A stretch of DNA of 64,000 nt from Mesoplasma tabanidae. Its GTDB lineage: Bacteria; Bacillota_I; Bacilli_A; Mycoplasmatales; Mycoplasmataceae. The position numbers and the translations under genes are program-made. Positions 21,234 through 32,747 of the stretch are shown here, one piece after another. The stretch covers positions 62,001 through 126,000 of the forward strand of contig NZ_CP024969.1 in assembly GCF_002804025.1 (NCBI RefSeq). The letters are read 5' to 3'. How positions within the stretch are numbered: the first letter of the stretch is position 1; every line of letters begins with the position of its first letter. The notes beneath the pieces were generated by a model, which was given only the letters and a program-made list of their open reading frames with translations, had not been told where the DNA came from and did no database searches.

Positions 21234-24200
21234 ATGAAACTTCGATTAATTCTTAAGCAATCATGAAAAGATTATAAGAACAAAAGTATTCTTTACTTTG
21301 TTTTCATAATCTTTTTAACAATTATATTAGGAGTAGTCATAGGTATCTTATCATTTATAAGTTACTCAAGACTTAACATTAGCGATGCTCATGCGACTAG
21401 ATATGCTGGTCAAATTTATTTAAATAATGGTGTTGTTAGTGAAAAATATGATGGTATAAAGCCTTTAGAAAAAAGAGCAGTTTATGATAAGAATGGAAAA
21501 TTAAAAGAATATATAATAAACAATATTCAAGAAGAAACTAAAAACGATCTAAAATCAGACATTAATAGTATTGTTAATATATACATTGATTTTTTAGGTC
21601 AATATTTCAATGGGGATCTTAAAGAGTTTAAAAATAATACAAATCAATCATTAAATCAAGAAGAACTTGAAGCTAAAATGAATATAATTTTAAACGGTTA
21701 TAAAAATATTAATATTGACAACAAAGATTTAATTAATTTTTGTATACAAATAAATAAAGATCTTTATAAAAATCTCCCACTTGTTTCAAGTCAGTTAATG
21801 TTAATTTATTTTTATGATAATTTTAAAAATGATTTTGATCTTTGATCTCATCCTATTAAATGAGATATTAAAGATGATAACAATAATTATATTACAACTA
21901 GCTTAGCCCCTAGTTATATAGACAATTACGAAACGTTTGAGAAGTTTAATGAACATCCTGAATTTCATTCAAATAAAGCATCTAATTTTAAAATTTATAA
22001 TGAGATTAAAACTGAAAGTTTAAGTCCTGAAGAAAAAAAGATGGTTTATGAAGGAAAATTTATTTATGTAAATCCAAGATATCTTGAAGTTAATAATTAT
22101 GAACTAGGTGATAAAATAAATATATTTATTGATGATATATCATATTCAATGTTAATAAAAGGTACGATAATGACGCCTTTAACTACTACAATGAATTCAA
22201 ATCAAGGTAGATTTGTAATCTCGCCTGAAGCTTATTATAATTTGTTTGGTAAAAAAGGTTTAAATTATGAAAATAAAAAAGATTTGCGTTTAGATAACCA
22301 AAGAATTCTTTTTACTCAAAAATATAATAGTACAAAAAAATCAAACTTGGAAATCATTAATAGAATGAACGAAGATTTTCAATTTTCAGCTGAATATGAT
22401 AATGAAGGTCTGCTATTACAAAATAAACTAAATACAATCTGAACAGATTCTCTTAAAGATGATACATATTTTATAACTATTAACTTGTTAAATAAAATTA
22501 TGTATGTAATCATATTTGGATTATTGGTTATTATTTTTGTTGTATTTTATTTTATGTGTGAAAACTTTTTAAGATTACAAAGAGATGATTTTTATAATCT
22601 TAAAGCAATGGGAAATAACAATTTTGTTCTTACATTGTTAGCATCTTTTTCTGCTGTTATACCAATTGCTGTATCACTTATTTTTTCACTTTTTATTTCT
22701 GTTCCAATAAGTAATATGTTTGCTAATTCAGTTTCAAGTTCATATTCGTTTACTTGACCTCCAATTCTTTTTACGTGAAATTTAGTTATATATGTAATTG
22801 CAATAATATCAATTATATTTAGTATATTTATGTTTAATAACTTTATTGTTTTAAGTGGTAAAAAATCAAAGATTAGTAAATTTAAAGAAACAAAAAAACC
22901 TTCCAAATTTATTATTAATACTAAAAAAATGCTCACCCCGTTACCCAGCAGGACAAGAATAGGTTTCTCTTTTGCATTATCAAATATAGCAAAAAATATT
23001 TATTGCTTAATAATTTTATCCTTAGCATTTACAGTTATTTTATTCACTTTTCAATTTAATGTTTCTGTTAATAACTCAGCTAGTTCAATGATCAGTTTTG
23101 CTTATCCAGATATTTCTATAAAATATCAAAGTAACTATTGGGACTTTCAATCTATTTATGAAAAAGAAACTGATTCTAATGATGTTATTAAAAAATATAA
23201 ATATTCTTCTGAACAAATAAATAGTTATGAAGAATTAGAAAAATATATAAAAGTAACCAATTCTGAATCTTTTATTGAAATGCTTGTTGACACGTCTTTT
23301 GATATTCAAAGTTTTAATAATTATAATAAAGAAAAAAATGATATTTCAAATTACATAATTACTGGCGACTTTATTTTTTGACTAGCAAATTCAATTCCAA
23401 ATCAAGAAAGTTTATCTTTAATAATTAATAATTTAGTTATTCCTAAAATATTAGCTAACACCGCAATTTCAGAAACTGATAAAGAAAAAGCAATTAATTG
23501 ATTAAAAGACCAAAATAACCAAGATTTAATTTGAGAATATTATAAATTATTTAAAGATAAAGTTAATAGCATGAAAAGTGATCTTGATAAATTAGAATTA
23601 AATGAAACTAGTAAATTTCCTGTAAATGTATTATTTGGGAAAACAGTTGTAATACCGTCTAAAAAAAGTTATTGAAGCTCAGGTGTTTCTTTTTCAAATA
23701 TTTCTGATGGAAATGAGTGGGGAAGTGCAACGTCTGTTTCTGCAAGTAGAAGACAAAAGCAAGACTCATTTGGGACAGAAACAGAACTATTTTCATCTTC
23801 AGAATATAAGTCTACAATTACTAAAGTAAAAATGGAAAATGGTGTAGATGCACCAGCACTAAAAGTTGAGGTTGCAAAACCCTTAGCTGATAGATATAGA
23901 ATGCGTGTTGGAGATTCTATGCTGATGAGTGTTAATTCTTTAAAAACAAATGAAATATCTGAAGTTAGAATTCCTATTTCAATAGCCGCTATAAAAACTA
24001 ATGATTTACTGACACAAAATATTTATTTTGAAAAAACAGATTATTTTGAAGTTTTAAAGGAAACAATTCAAAATAGAGCAGTACCACTAAAAGACTTTGA
24101 TCCTGCTTGAACAAGTTATATGAAATTGATTGATGAAATAATTGAGAAATCAAATTCAGTTTATAATAATGAAAGTTTTATTCTTAACAATGCGCAGTTT

Positions 24201-24854
24201 TCAACAGAAGACATACCAGTTAACTTAAAATATTTAACTTTACCTAAAATTTCTAATTTAGTTGTTAAAGATAATTTATTACCAGTAAAAACGGACTTAG
24301 AAAATGAAAATAGAACCGATTTACTTAGTTATTGAGATAAAATTGAATCACCGAGTGAATTTTGAAATTCTAAAAATGGAAAATACATAAACTCATTATC
24401 ATCTGATTTATGAAATTATAGATTAATTAAAGAAGCTATTTTACTAAAGGCTAAACCATTTCAAAATATAATGAGAATTTTAGATCAAGTGCTTGTTGGT
24501 ATGGTGCTAGCAATTTCTTTAGTTTTAATTTCTCTTATTTTATTAGAAAATAAAAATACAATAGTTTTATTTAAATCATTAGGTTATAAGACAAGAGAAA
24601 TTAATAAATACCTTGTTACAGGTTATTTATTGGCAGCCACATGAGCAATAATTATTGCTTTAATATTAAATAAATATATTATTGCTTATTTATCACCAAT
24701 AGTTTATCAATCTGTTGGGATTTCATTGATATATGTGTTAAGTTATTCTTATATATTGTATGGTGTGATTTTAACTACAACTTTTATATTCTTAATATTA
24801 AGCTCAATAAAAATATATACAAAAAGACAAAATCCAAAAGATGTGATTAAATAA
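21234..24854 (+). CDS. Large FtsX-like ABC transporter permease
   Basis: 1206 residues. An N-terminal membrane helix (about 19-42) is followed by a long extracytoplasmic region (about 43-410), a three-helix membrane block (about 417-530), a linker, another helix (about 580-605) with a second extracytoplasmic domain (about 606-1070), and a final three-helix block (about 1080-1205) containing LLENKNTIVLFKSLGYKTREI, the typical FtsX/MacB 'LxxLGxxxxEI' loop. This double-FtsX layout is typical of mollicute permeases of unknown cargo. No ATPase partner is adjacent. RBS AGAAGGAG; about fifteen TGA-Trp codons. Confidence 0.8.
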
Positions 24855-24862
24855 GGAGAATT

Positions 24863-26209
24863 ATGATAAAAATAAACGAGACTAAAAGGTCTATTAAATT
24901 GATTGGAGTTAAAGATAACTCGAAAAATAAACTTATAAAAGACAAAGTAGGAACACCAACTTTAATTTCTGAAGATAAAACTATTTATTTAGTTATTAAA
25001 AATGATGAGGAAGGATTTATTGAACAAATAAAAAATGGTATTAAGTCGGTTATTTTAAATTACGAATTTGATATTGATGTTGATGTTGATTCATTTGAAT
25101 CTATTTGTAAAAATACAAAAAAAGAAGATATTATTAAAACTATTTATGAAACAATTTCTTTTGAAACTCATAAAGGTTTATCAATTGAAAAAAGTGAAAA
25201 AGAAATAAATTATAATTTATTTTTTAAAGGTGATTTTGAAAATCTAATAACTGAATTGAAAATTGTTTGTGAGTATATTAACTATGCTAGAGACTTACAA
25301 GACACGCCTCCAAATATTGGAACTAGTGAATACTATGCTGAAAAATTATTTAATGATGCAAAAGGAATCAAAGGATTGAAAGTTACTGTTTTAGGTAGAA
25401 AAGAAGCAACTAAGTTAAACATGGGATTATTCTTAGGTGTTAATGCCGGATCAGCTCATGAACCTAGAATTGTAGTGATGGAATATTGCACAGATGATTC
25501 CAAGCCTAAAACTGGATTAGTTGGTAAAGGTATTTGCTTTGATTCTGGTGGATATAATTTAAAACCTTCAAACTATATGGAAGGAATGAAATTCGATATG
25601 TCAGGAGCTGCTGTTATCTTATCTGCAACTATGGCATTAGCAAAAGCAAACGCAAAAGCTAATATTGTTGCAGTTGGTATGTTCACTGATAATAAAATTG
25701 GACAAAATGCAACTTTACCTGATTCAGTTATCGAATCAATGAGCGGTAAAAAGGTATTAATTTTTGACACTGATGCTGAAGGAAGATTAGTTTTAGCTGA
25801 TGGTATTAGTTATGTTGTTAAAGAAAAAAAAGTAGATCAAATTATTGATGCTTCAACTTTAACAGGAACAGTTTTATTTGCTTTAGGGCATAATGCAACA
25901 GGAGCATTTTCTCATTCAGAAGAAATGATAAAAGATTTAAATAAAGCTTCTGAAAAATCAGGAGAAAGATTTTGAAGATTACCTATTTTTAAAGAACATT
26001 TAAAACAAGTAAAAAAAGATGCAGCTCCTTTAGCAGATCTAACGAATGCATGTAAAGTAAGATATGAAGACTGCTCATATGCTGCAGCATTCTTAAATGA
26101 ATTTGCTGAAAATAAACCTTTCTTACATTTAGATATTGCTGGTACAGCTGATAAAGATAATAAAGGACAGGGTGTTTTAATTAAAACATTATTTGAATTC
26201 TTGAAATAA
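24863..26209 (+). CDS. pepA: Leucyl aminopeptidase, M17 family, copy 1
   Basis: 448 residues. M17 enzymes remove N-terminal residues from peptides with two metal ions in the cytosol. The metal and catalytic residues are present: VGKGICFDSGGYNLKP (Lys and Asp, about 220-235), MKFDMSGAA, and TDAEGRLVLADG (about 303-314). Directly before the last motif this copy has FDTDAEGR where copies 2 and 3 have NNTDAEGR. The N-terminal non-catalytic domain is kept. TGA at 25972-25974 is Trp. It starts 8 bases after the permease stop and ends in its own terminator. It is the first of a tandem triplet. Confidence 0.93.
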
Positions 26210-26227
26210 AGTGGAATTCCACTTTTT
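26207..26227 (+). terminator. Terminator of pepA copy 1
   Basis: AAAGTGG-aatt-CCACTTT then TT; the stop codon TAA (26207-26209) forms the foot of the 5' arm. Confidence 0.8.
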
Positions 26228-26241
26228 CTTTTATTAACCAC

Positions 26242-26270
26242 TTATTGTTTAACTCATTAAGTGCTATAAT
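26242..26270 (+). promoter_or_regulatory. Extended -10 promoter of pepA copy 2
   Basis: TGCTATAAT (26262-26270) gives a TGn-extended -10 box; TTATTG at 26242-26247 is a possible -35 with 17-bp spacing. The ATG follows 30 bases later. Confidence 0.6.
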
Positions 26271-26299
26271 TTTTTTAAATAGAAAGATGGTATATATTT

Positions 26300-27643
26300 A
26301 TGATTACATTAAACAAACAAAATCACGATATTAAATTAGTTGCAGTTGGTGACAATAAAACTAATGAATTTATCAAAGACAGTGCGGGAGCAGTTACATT
26401 TATTTCAGAAGATAAAACAATTTATTTAGTTATTAAGCAAAAAGGATGTAGAGTAAAACAAATTAAAGCAGGAATAAAATCAGCTTTAGCAAACTACAAA
26501 AATAACTTGAATGTTGATTTAGATTCATTTATTAATCAATTGGGAGAAGAAAACAAAGATTTAGTTTTTAATACAGTTTATGAAACACTTTCTTTTTGAT
26601 CACATGATGTTATTTCATACAAAAAAGATTCAAAACCAACTAAAACTGAGTTTAACATTGAAACATCAAAAGATTTTTCTGAATTAGAATCTGCTGCAGT
26701 TATTAAAACAGAATTTGTTAACTATGCTAGAGATTTACAAGATACACCTCCAAATATTGGAACTAGTGAATATTATGCAGAGAAAATATCAAAAGATGCA
26801 GAAAAAATTGAAGGATTAAAAGTTACTGTTTTAGGTAGAAAAGAAGCTGAAAAACTTGGAATGGGATTATTCTTAGGTGTTAATGCTGGATCAGCGCATG
26901 AACCAAGAATTGTTGTAATGGAGTATTGTGGAGATTCTACTAAACCTAAAACTGGATTAGTTGGAAAAGGGATTTGTTTTGATTCTGGGGGATATAACTT
27001 GAAACCTTCAGCATCAATGCAAGGAATGAAATTTGATATGTCAGGGGCAGCAATTATGTTATCAGCAACTATGGCATTAGCAAAAGCAAAAGCAAAAGCA
27101 AATATAGTTGCAGTAGCAATGTTTACTGATAACAAAATTGGACAAAATGCAACTTTACCAGAATCAGTTTTAACTTCAATGAACGGTTTAACTGTTGAAA
27201 TTAATAACACTGATGCTGAAGGAAGATTAGTTTTAGCTGACGGAATGACATACGCTATTAGAGAAAAAGGTGTAGACCAAATTATTGAAGCTTCAACTTT
27301 AACTGGAGCATTAGTAATCGCTTTAGGAAGTTCAGCTATTGGTGTATTTACTCATCAAGATGAATTATGAAATACTTTCGAAACAGCTTCATTCCAAACT
27401 AGAGAAAGAATGTGAAGATTACCAATCTTTGAAGAACATTTAGAAAGAGTTAAATCTGGAGCAGTTTTAGGTGATTTATCAAATGCTGTTAAAGGATACG
27501 AAGGAAGTTCAACAGCTGCAGCATTCTTAAATGAATTTGCTGAAGAAAAACCGTTTATTCACTTTGATATTGCTGGAACAGCTGATATTGATGGACGTGG
27601 ACAAGGTGTTTTAGTTAAAACATTATTTGAAGTTTTAAAATAG
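26300..27643 (+). CDS. pepA: Leucyl aminopeptidase, M17 family, copy 2
   Basis: 447 residues, closely similar to copy 1 over the catalytic half. It carries the canonical set VGKGICFDSGGYNLKP, MKFDMSGAAIM, NNTDAEGRLVLADG and the C-terminal HFDIAGTAD. This copy looks the most standard and is the likely ancestral enzyme. TGA codons at 26597, 27368 and 27412 or so are Trp. It has its own promoter and terminator, so it is expressed independently of copy 1. Its probable role is finishing the breakdown of peptides brought in by OppABCDF. Confidence 0.94.
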
Positions 27644-27651
27644 CAAAAATT

Positions 27652-27680
27652 AATCATAAGTATAAGCTTATGATTTTTTT
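27652..27680 (+). terminator. Terminator of pepA copy 2
   Basis: AATCATAAG - tataag - CTTATGATT followed by TTTTT; 8 bases past the stop. Confidence 0.82.
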
Positions 27681-27697
27681 GAATAGAAAGAGATTAT

Positions 27698-29050
27698 ATG
27701 ATAACAATAAATAATAAAAATTTAGAATATAAAATAGTCGGTGTTTCAAATAATGAGATTAATAAAAACATATGTACTAAACCAGGATCAGTAACTTTCA
27801 TTAGTGAAACTAAAACTTATTATTTAGTAATAAAAAAAGATTTAATGTCATCGTTAAGACAATTAAAATTAGGGTTGTCCAGTTTTGTAAAAAATATTAA
27901 AGGTGATACTAATATAGACTTTCAAAGTATTGTCGAATTACTTGAAGGTGTAAAAAAAGAAATAGTGTTTAATGTAATTTGTGATGTTGTATTATTTGAA
28001 ACACACAATTTTATAAGCTATAAAAAAGATTTAAAACATAAGGATTATAAAATTAATATAGAATGTTCTAATAATATGTCAGCTTTATTGAAAGAAAACA
28101 TATTAAAAAATAAATATGTAAACTATGCTAGAGATTTACAAGATTTTCCTCCTAACATAGGAACAAGTGATTTTTATGGAAATAAACTCTTAAACGATGC
28201 TTCAAAAATTGAGGGTTTAGAAGTTAGTATCCTAAAAAATAAAAAATTAAGAGAATTAGATATGAATCTTGTTTTAGCTGTTAATCAAGGTTCTAATCAT
28301 GAAGCTAATGTTGTTGTAATGGAATATAATAATAATCCGAATGATAAAAAAATTGCACTTGTAGGAAAAGGAATTTGCTTTGATACAGGTGGATATGATT
28401 TAAAACCTTCAGCGTTTATAGAAGGTATGAAATTTGATATGACAGGAGCAGCAATTGTTATGTCAATAGCAATGGCACTAGCAGAAGCAAAGGCAAAAAT
28501 TAATTTTGTTGCAGTTGGTTTATTTACAGATAATAAAATTGGACAAAAGGCAGTTTTGCCAGAATCAATAATAAAGTCAATGAATGGTTTAACTGTTGAA
28601 ATTAATAATACTGACGCTGAAGGAAGATTAGTTTTAGCTGATGGTATAACATATGCTATTAGAGAAAAACAAGCTGATGTAGTATATGATATAGCGACTT
28701 TAACTGGTGCTACAGCAATGGCACTTGGAGAATCCGCATCAGGAGTATTCACAGAATTTGATGAAATGTGAAAGCAGCTACATAAAGCAGCTGCTTACAC
28801 AACAGAAAGATTTTGAAGATTGCCTATTTTTGATGAACATAAAGAGCAAGTACAAAATGATTCAATTCTTGCTGATTTAACTAATTCTTGTAATAAAGGG
28901 CCTGGTGGTTCAACTGCAGCAGCATTCTTAACATTTTTTGCAGAAAATAAAAAATTTCTTCACATTGATTGTTCAAGAGTTGTAAGAGTAGGATTAAAAG
29001 GACAAGGATACATTGTTAAAACAATGTTTGAATTGCTAAAAAATAATTAA
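27698..29050 (+). CDS. Leucyl aminopeptidase-like, M17 family, divergent copy 3
   Basis: 450 residues. The metal-binding and catalytic set is kept (VGKGICFDTGGYDLKP, MKFDMTGAA, NNTDAEGRLVLADG), so hydrolase activity is plausible. It differs from the other two at other sites: GSNHEANVV for GSAHEPRIV, and in the C-terminus HIDCSRVVRVGLKGQG where the family has HLDIAGTAD, which lines the active-site cavity and hexamer core. Altered specificity or assembly is an inference. TGA-Trp codons lie at 28769-28771 and 28814-28816. No clear terminator follows. Confidence 0.88.
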
Positions 29051-29094
29051 ATAAATTTGATATATAATTTTAATAAGAAAATAGAGGAATAAAT

Positions 29095-29769
29095 ATGAAA
29101 ATTAATACATGAACATTTTACAATGCAAAAGACTTAGTTGATGTACAAATGAATCCACTACTAAATGGAGATATCGTTTTCTTAGTTTTGAGACCTGATA
29201 TTAACCAACCAAATAGATTATTAGGATTTGGTTTACCAAAGGATAAATCAGCTACTGTTATTGTTGATTTACAAAATAAAGAATTAACTCATGATGATAT
29301 TTATGCAATTTTTAAAGGAAATTTAGGAATATCTTCATCTATAAACTTAAAACCAATTGAAATTAATGAAACAAACCTTTCTAGTCCTATAAGAGTAGAA
29401 AATATTCAAAAGATTATCGAAGTGTACAATGTTTTTTTTAAAACTGAATCAATTCAATTTGATACAGATGACTATTCTACAGAAGAAGATCTTGGTAAAA
29501 CAGATATTTTTACAGAATTAGATTTTAATAAAATCGCTCTTCCAAATATTTTACAAAGTTTGCAAGCTGGAATGACAGAATATAATAAGCAAATGGAGTT
29601 TTTACAAAAAACTGAAATGCCAGATGAAGAAAGAAAAGATAGAATTGTTTCTTTATCAGTATTGCAATCAAACTTAATTTTATTTTTTGACAATGCTTTA
29701 AGAAAATTAAATAATGTTGTTGTTGAACAACAAGATGAAATTAAAAAATTAAAGAATGAAAAAAACTAA
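29095..29769 (+). CDS. Unrecognised 224-residue cytosolic protein
   Basis: No family recognised. The protein has no signal peptide and no membrane helix. The N-terminal half (about 1-110) looks like alternating strands and turns (GDIVFLVLRPDINQPNRLLGFGLPKDKS), the middle is acidic (DTDDYSTEEDLG), and the C-terminal 80 residues are helical with a Lys/Glu-rich coiled-coil-like tail. Read across TGA-Trp 29110-29112 from ATG 29095, with AGAGGAATA upstream. It lies 44 bp after the third aminopeptidase and before the purA leader; nothing in the context fixes its role. Confidence 0.75.
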
Positions 29770-29810
29770 GAGTATTATAAATAACTATTTTAAAAAGCTT
29801 ATATTTTATA

Positions 29811-29816
29811 TATAAT
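29811..29816 (+). promoter_or_regulatory. Candidate -10 box of the purA leader
   Basis: TATAAT in an AT-rich context, with only a weak -35 upstream. It would give a leader of roughly 150 bases before purA. Confidence 0.4.
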
Positions 29817-29849
29817 AAAAAAGTAATTTAAATAATAAAGGAGTTATTG

Positions 29850-29921
29850 ATGAAAGTTCTTATTCAGGTGAAAAAACAAAATAGAACAATATCAAAAATA
29901 ACTCAAGTAATACAAAAATAA
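29850..29921 (+). CDS. Possible 23-codon leader peptide upstream of purA
   Basis: ATG with a good ribosome site (AAAGGAG, 8 bases upstream) opens a short frame MKVLIQVKKQNRTISKITQV plus IQK, ending in TAA at 29919-29921. The stop codon lies within the 5' arm of the following terminator hairpin. A ribosome on this ORF would therefore affect whether the hairpin forms. It may be a regulatory leader peptide or a chance ORF; no homologue is recalled. Confidence 0.4.
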   Translation: MKVLIQVKKQNRTISKITQVIQK

Positions 29922-29957
29922 CCTCAAAATGTAAAAATACATTAAGGTTATTTTTTT
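29916..29957 (+). terminator. Terminator/attenuator before purA
   Basis: AATAACCT pairs with AGGTTATT; an inner stem AATGTA/TACATT lies in the loop; a T-run follows. It ends 18 bases before the purA start, between promoter and gene if the upstream -10 drives purA, which would make it an attenuator. Confidence 0.75.
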
Positions 29958-29975
29958 ATTTAGAAAAGGATTTTT

Positions 29976-31265
29976 ATGAGAAAAGTAAATTCATTAGTTG
30001 TTGTTGGTAGTCAATGGGGAGACGAAGGAAAGGGCAAAATGACTGACTATTTTGCTCAAAAAGCAGATGTAGTTGTTAGATTTGCTGGAGGTGACAATGC
30101 AGGTCATGTTATTAATTTTAATGGCCAAAAGCATAAAGTTACAATTATTCCGTCAGGAATATTTAATACCAATGTTACAAGTGTTATTGGTAATGGATGT
30201 GTTGTTAATTTAATAAATTTAGTTAAAGAATTAGAGACAATTAAAAATAGCGGTGTTGAATTAGGAAAACTTTTAATTTCAGATAGAGCACAATTAATTC
30301 TTCCATACCATATATTGATTGATGGCGCACAAGAAGAAGCTAGAGGCGCTAGAAAAATTGGTACAACTAAAAGAGGGATTGGTCCAACTTATCAAGACAA
30401 ATCAGCAAGATTAGGAATTAGAATTGCAGATCTTGAAGAAAAAGATTTTAAAGAAACATTTAAAGAAATTTTTGATTATCAAATGATGTTTTTAAATAAA
30501 ATGTTTAACGTTGAATCAATTAGTTTTGAACAAACTTATTCAGATTTAATGAAAGCATACAATGTAATTAAGAATTCAATTACAGATACAGGTATTTACG
30601 TAGAGCAAGCAATCAAAGATGGAAAAAAAGTTTTATTTGAAGGTGCTCAAGGTGCGCTTTTAGATATTGATCATGGAACATATCCATACGTAACAAGTTC
30701 AAATACATCAGCTAATAATGCATCTACTGGTACAGGGATATCTCATAAATTAATTAATAACACACTTGGAGTTGTTAAAGCATATTCAACAAGAGTTGGC
30801 GCAGGAGCTTTTCCAACAGAACTATTAAATGAAGTCGGAGATGGAATCAGAGAACGCGGTCATGAGTATGGTTCAAATACAAAGAGACCAAGACGTGTTG
30901 GTTGATTAGATTTAGTAGCCTTAAAACACGCAATTAGAACATCAGGAATTGACTATTTATTTATAACACTTTTAGATGTATTGTCAGGAGTGGATCAATT
31001 GCAAATTTGCGATAAATATATTTTAGAGGGAAAAGAAATTAACTATATCCCTGCAACAAGTTCAAAGCATGAAAAATGTGAAGCAAGTTATATTACAATG
31101 CCAGGATGAAATGAAGATATAACTCAAGTTAAAAAATTTGAAGATTTACCAAAAAATGCAAAAAATTATTTAAATAAAATTGCTGAAATTTGTGAAGTTG
31201 AAATCACTGGATTTTCTGTAGGCCCAGATAGATTACAAACTGTTATAACAAAAGAAATTATGTAG
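29976..31265 (+). CDS. purA: Adenylosuccinate synthetase
   Basis: 429 residues. PurA joins IMP and aspartate with GTP to give adenylosuccinate. Signatures: [14 protein letters not shown] (11-24, P-loop and catalytic Asp), [10 protein letters not shown], the IMP-site [34 protein letters not shown], and the C-terminal [14 protein letters not shown] at 30903-30905 and 31107 or so are Trp. The final 80 bases of the gene (from 31186) are present twice because of a tandem duplication; the reading frame of this copy is complete to its TAG. Confidence 0.96.
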
Positions 31266-31454
31266 AAAATTTTAGGTGAAATATGATAAAAAGATACTCT
31301 ATTAAAAAAATTGAACAAATTTGTGAAGTTGAAATCACTGGATTTTCTGTAGGCCCAGATAGATTACAAACTGTTATAACAAAAGAAATTATGTAGAAAA
31401 TTTTAGGTGAAATATGATAAAAAGATACTCTATTAAAAAAATTGAACAAATTTG
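31186..31454. repeat. 131-bp tandem direct duplication spanning the purA end and purB start
   Basis: Copy 1 is 31186-31316, copy 2 is 31317-31447, identical by eye. Each unit holds the last 80 bp of purA, the spacer and the first 12 codons of purB. The heptamer AAATTTG occurs at 31186, 31317 and 31448, so the duplication boundaries share 7 bp of microhomology: purA has GCTGAAATTTGTGAAG and purB has GAACAAATTTGGGATG. Confidence 0.93.
31283..31396 (+). pseudogene. In-frame purB'-'purA chimeric mini-ORF created by the duplication
   Basis: The first copy of the purB start (ATG 31283, with TTAGGTGAAAT upstream) runs 12 codons of PurB ([12 protein letters not shown]) straight into the last 25 codons of PurA ([16 protein letters not shown]...EIM) and stops at the duplicated purA TAG. 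The result is a 37-residue peptide. It uses the same ribosome site as the real purB and may be translated, but it can hardly be functional. Confidence 0.75.
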
Positions 31455-32712
31455 GGATGAAAATAATAAATTAAATGTTTGGTTAGATGTAGAAAAAAAA
31501 GTTACTTTTGCTTGAATGAAATTAAATGTCATTTCAGAAGAAGAGTATTTATTAATTAATAACAATGCAAAAATAAATATTGAAAGAATGCTAGAAATAG
31601 AAAAAGAAACTCGTCATGATGTTGTGGCTTTCACAAGAGCTATTTCTGAAACATTAGGTGCTGAAAAAAAATGAATACATCTTGGCCTAACTTCTACTGA
31701 TGTTGTTGATACTGCTCAAAATAAATTAATTCAAGAATCGAATAATATAGTTTTAACTTCACTTGAAAATTTACAGACATCTTTAAAAGAAAAGGCTGTG
31801 CTTTATAAAAACACTTTAACAATGGGTAGATCACATGGTATTTATGGAGAACCAACTTCATTAGGGTTAAAATTTTTATTATGATTTGATGAAATTAAAA
31901 GACAAATTGAAAGGTTTTCATTAGCGAGAAAGCAAATTGAAGTTGCTAAAATATCAGGTTCAATGGGTAATTATGCTAACCTAGAATTTGAAATTGAAGA
32001 AATAGTTGCCAATGAAATGGGTTTAGGAATAGATAATATTTCAACACAAGTTACTCAAAGAGATAGACATGCATTTTTAATTAGTGTTTTTGCAAACATA
32101 GCTTCTACTCTTGAAAAAATAGCTACTGAAATAAGACTATTTCAAAGAAGCGAAGTTCAAGAATGACATGAGGGTTTTAAACCTAATCAAAAGGGTTCTA
32201 GTTCAATGCCACACAAAAAAAATCCAATAAGTTCAGAAAATATAACAGGACTTTCAAGATACTTAAGATCATTTACAAATACTGCATTTGAAAATAATGT
32301 TTTATGACATGAGAGAGACATATCACATAGTTCAAATGAAAGAATAATTTTTAGTGATATATTTAATGTTCTAGTATATACAATAGATAGATTAAAAGAT
32401 ACACTTGATGATTTAGTAATTGATGAAAACAAAATGTTAGAACACATCAATTCACAATTTAATGTTTTTTACAGTCAACCAATTTTAAATTATTTACTTA
32501 TAAATTGTGATGAATCAAGAGAAGAAATTTATGATTTTATTCAGAAATGCACTTTTGAAACAATGAATAATAAAATTGATTTTAAAGAATCGTTGATTAA
32601 AAATAGTATAGAAAAATATATTAATGATATAAGCTTTCTAGATGATATTTTTAATATTAATTATTTTATTAGAAATATTGAAAAGATATATAATAGAACA
32701 TTAAATGAATAA
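31414..32712 (+). CDS. purB: Adenylosuccinate lyase
   Basis: 432 residues. PurB splits adenylosuccinate to AMP and fumarate (and SAICAR where that pathway exists). Fumarase/lyase superfamily signs: [26 protein letters not shown], and the signature loop [10 protein letters not shown] (about 262-271). The true start is the second, duplicated ATG at 31414, because only there does the frame continue into [14 protein letters not shown]-Trp codons are read throughout. It follows purA and precedes prs, giving an AMP-supply block. Confidence 0.95.
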
Positions 32713-32747
32713 TTTGATATTATAAAGACAAAAGGGGAAAATTTAAA

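Noticed and set aside
29823-29975. Purine riboswitch before purA
   Set aside because: The conserved loop sequences of purine/2'-deoxyguanosine aptamers could not be found; only a short ORF and terminator are seen.
31283-31316. First ATG as the purB start
   Set aside because: That frame runs into the duplicated purA end and stops; only ATG 31414 continues into PurB.
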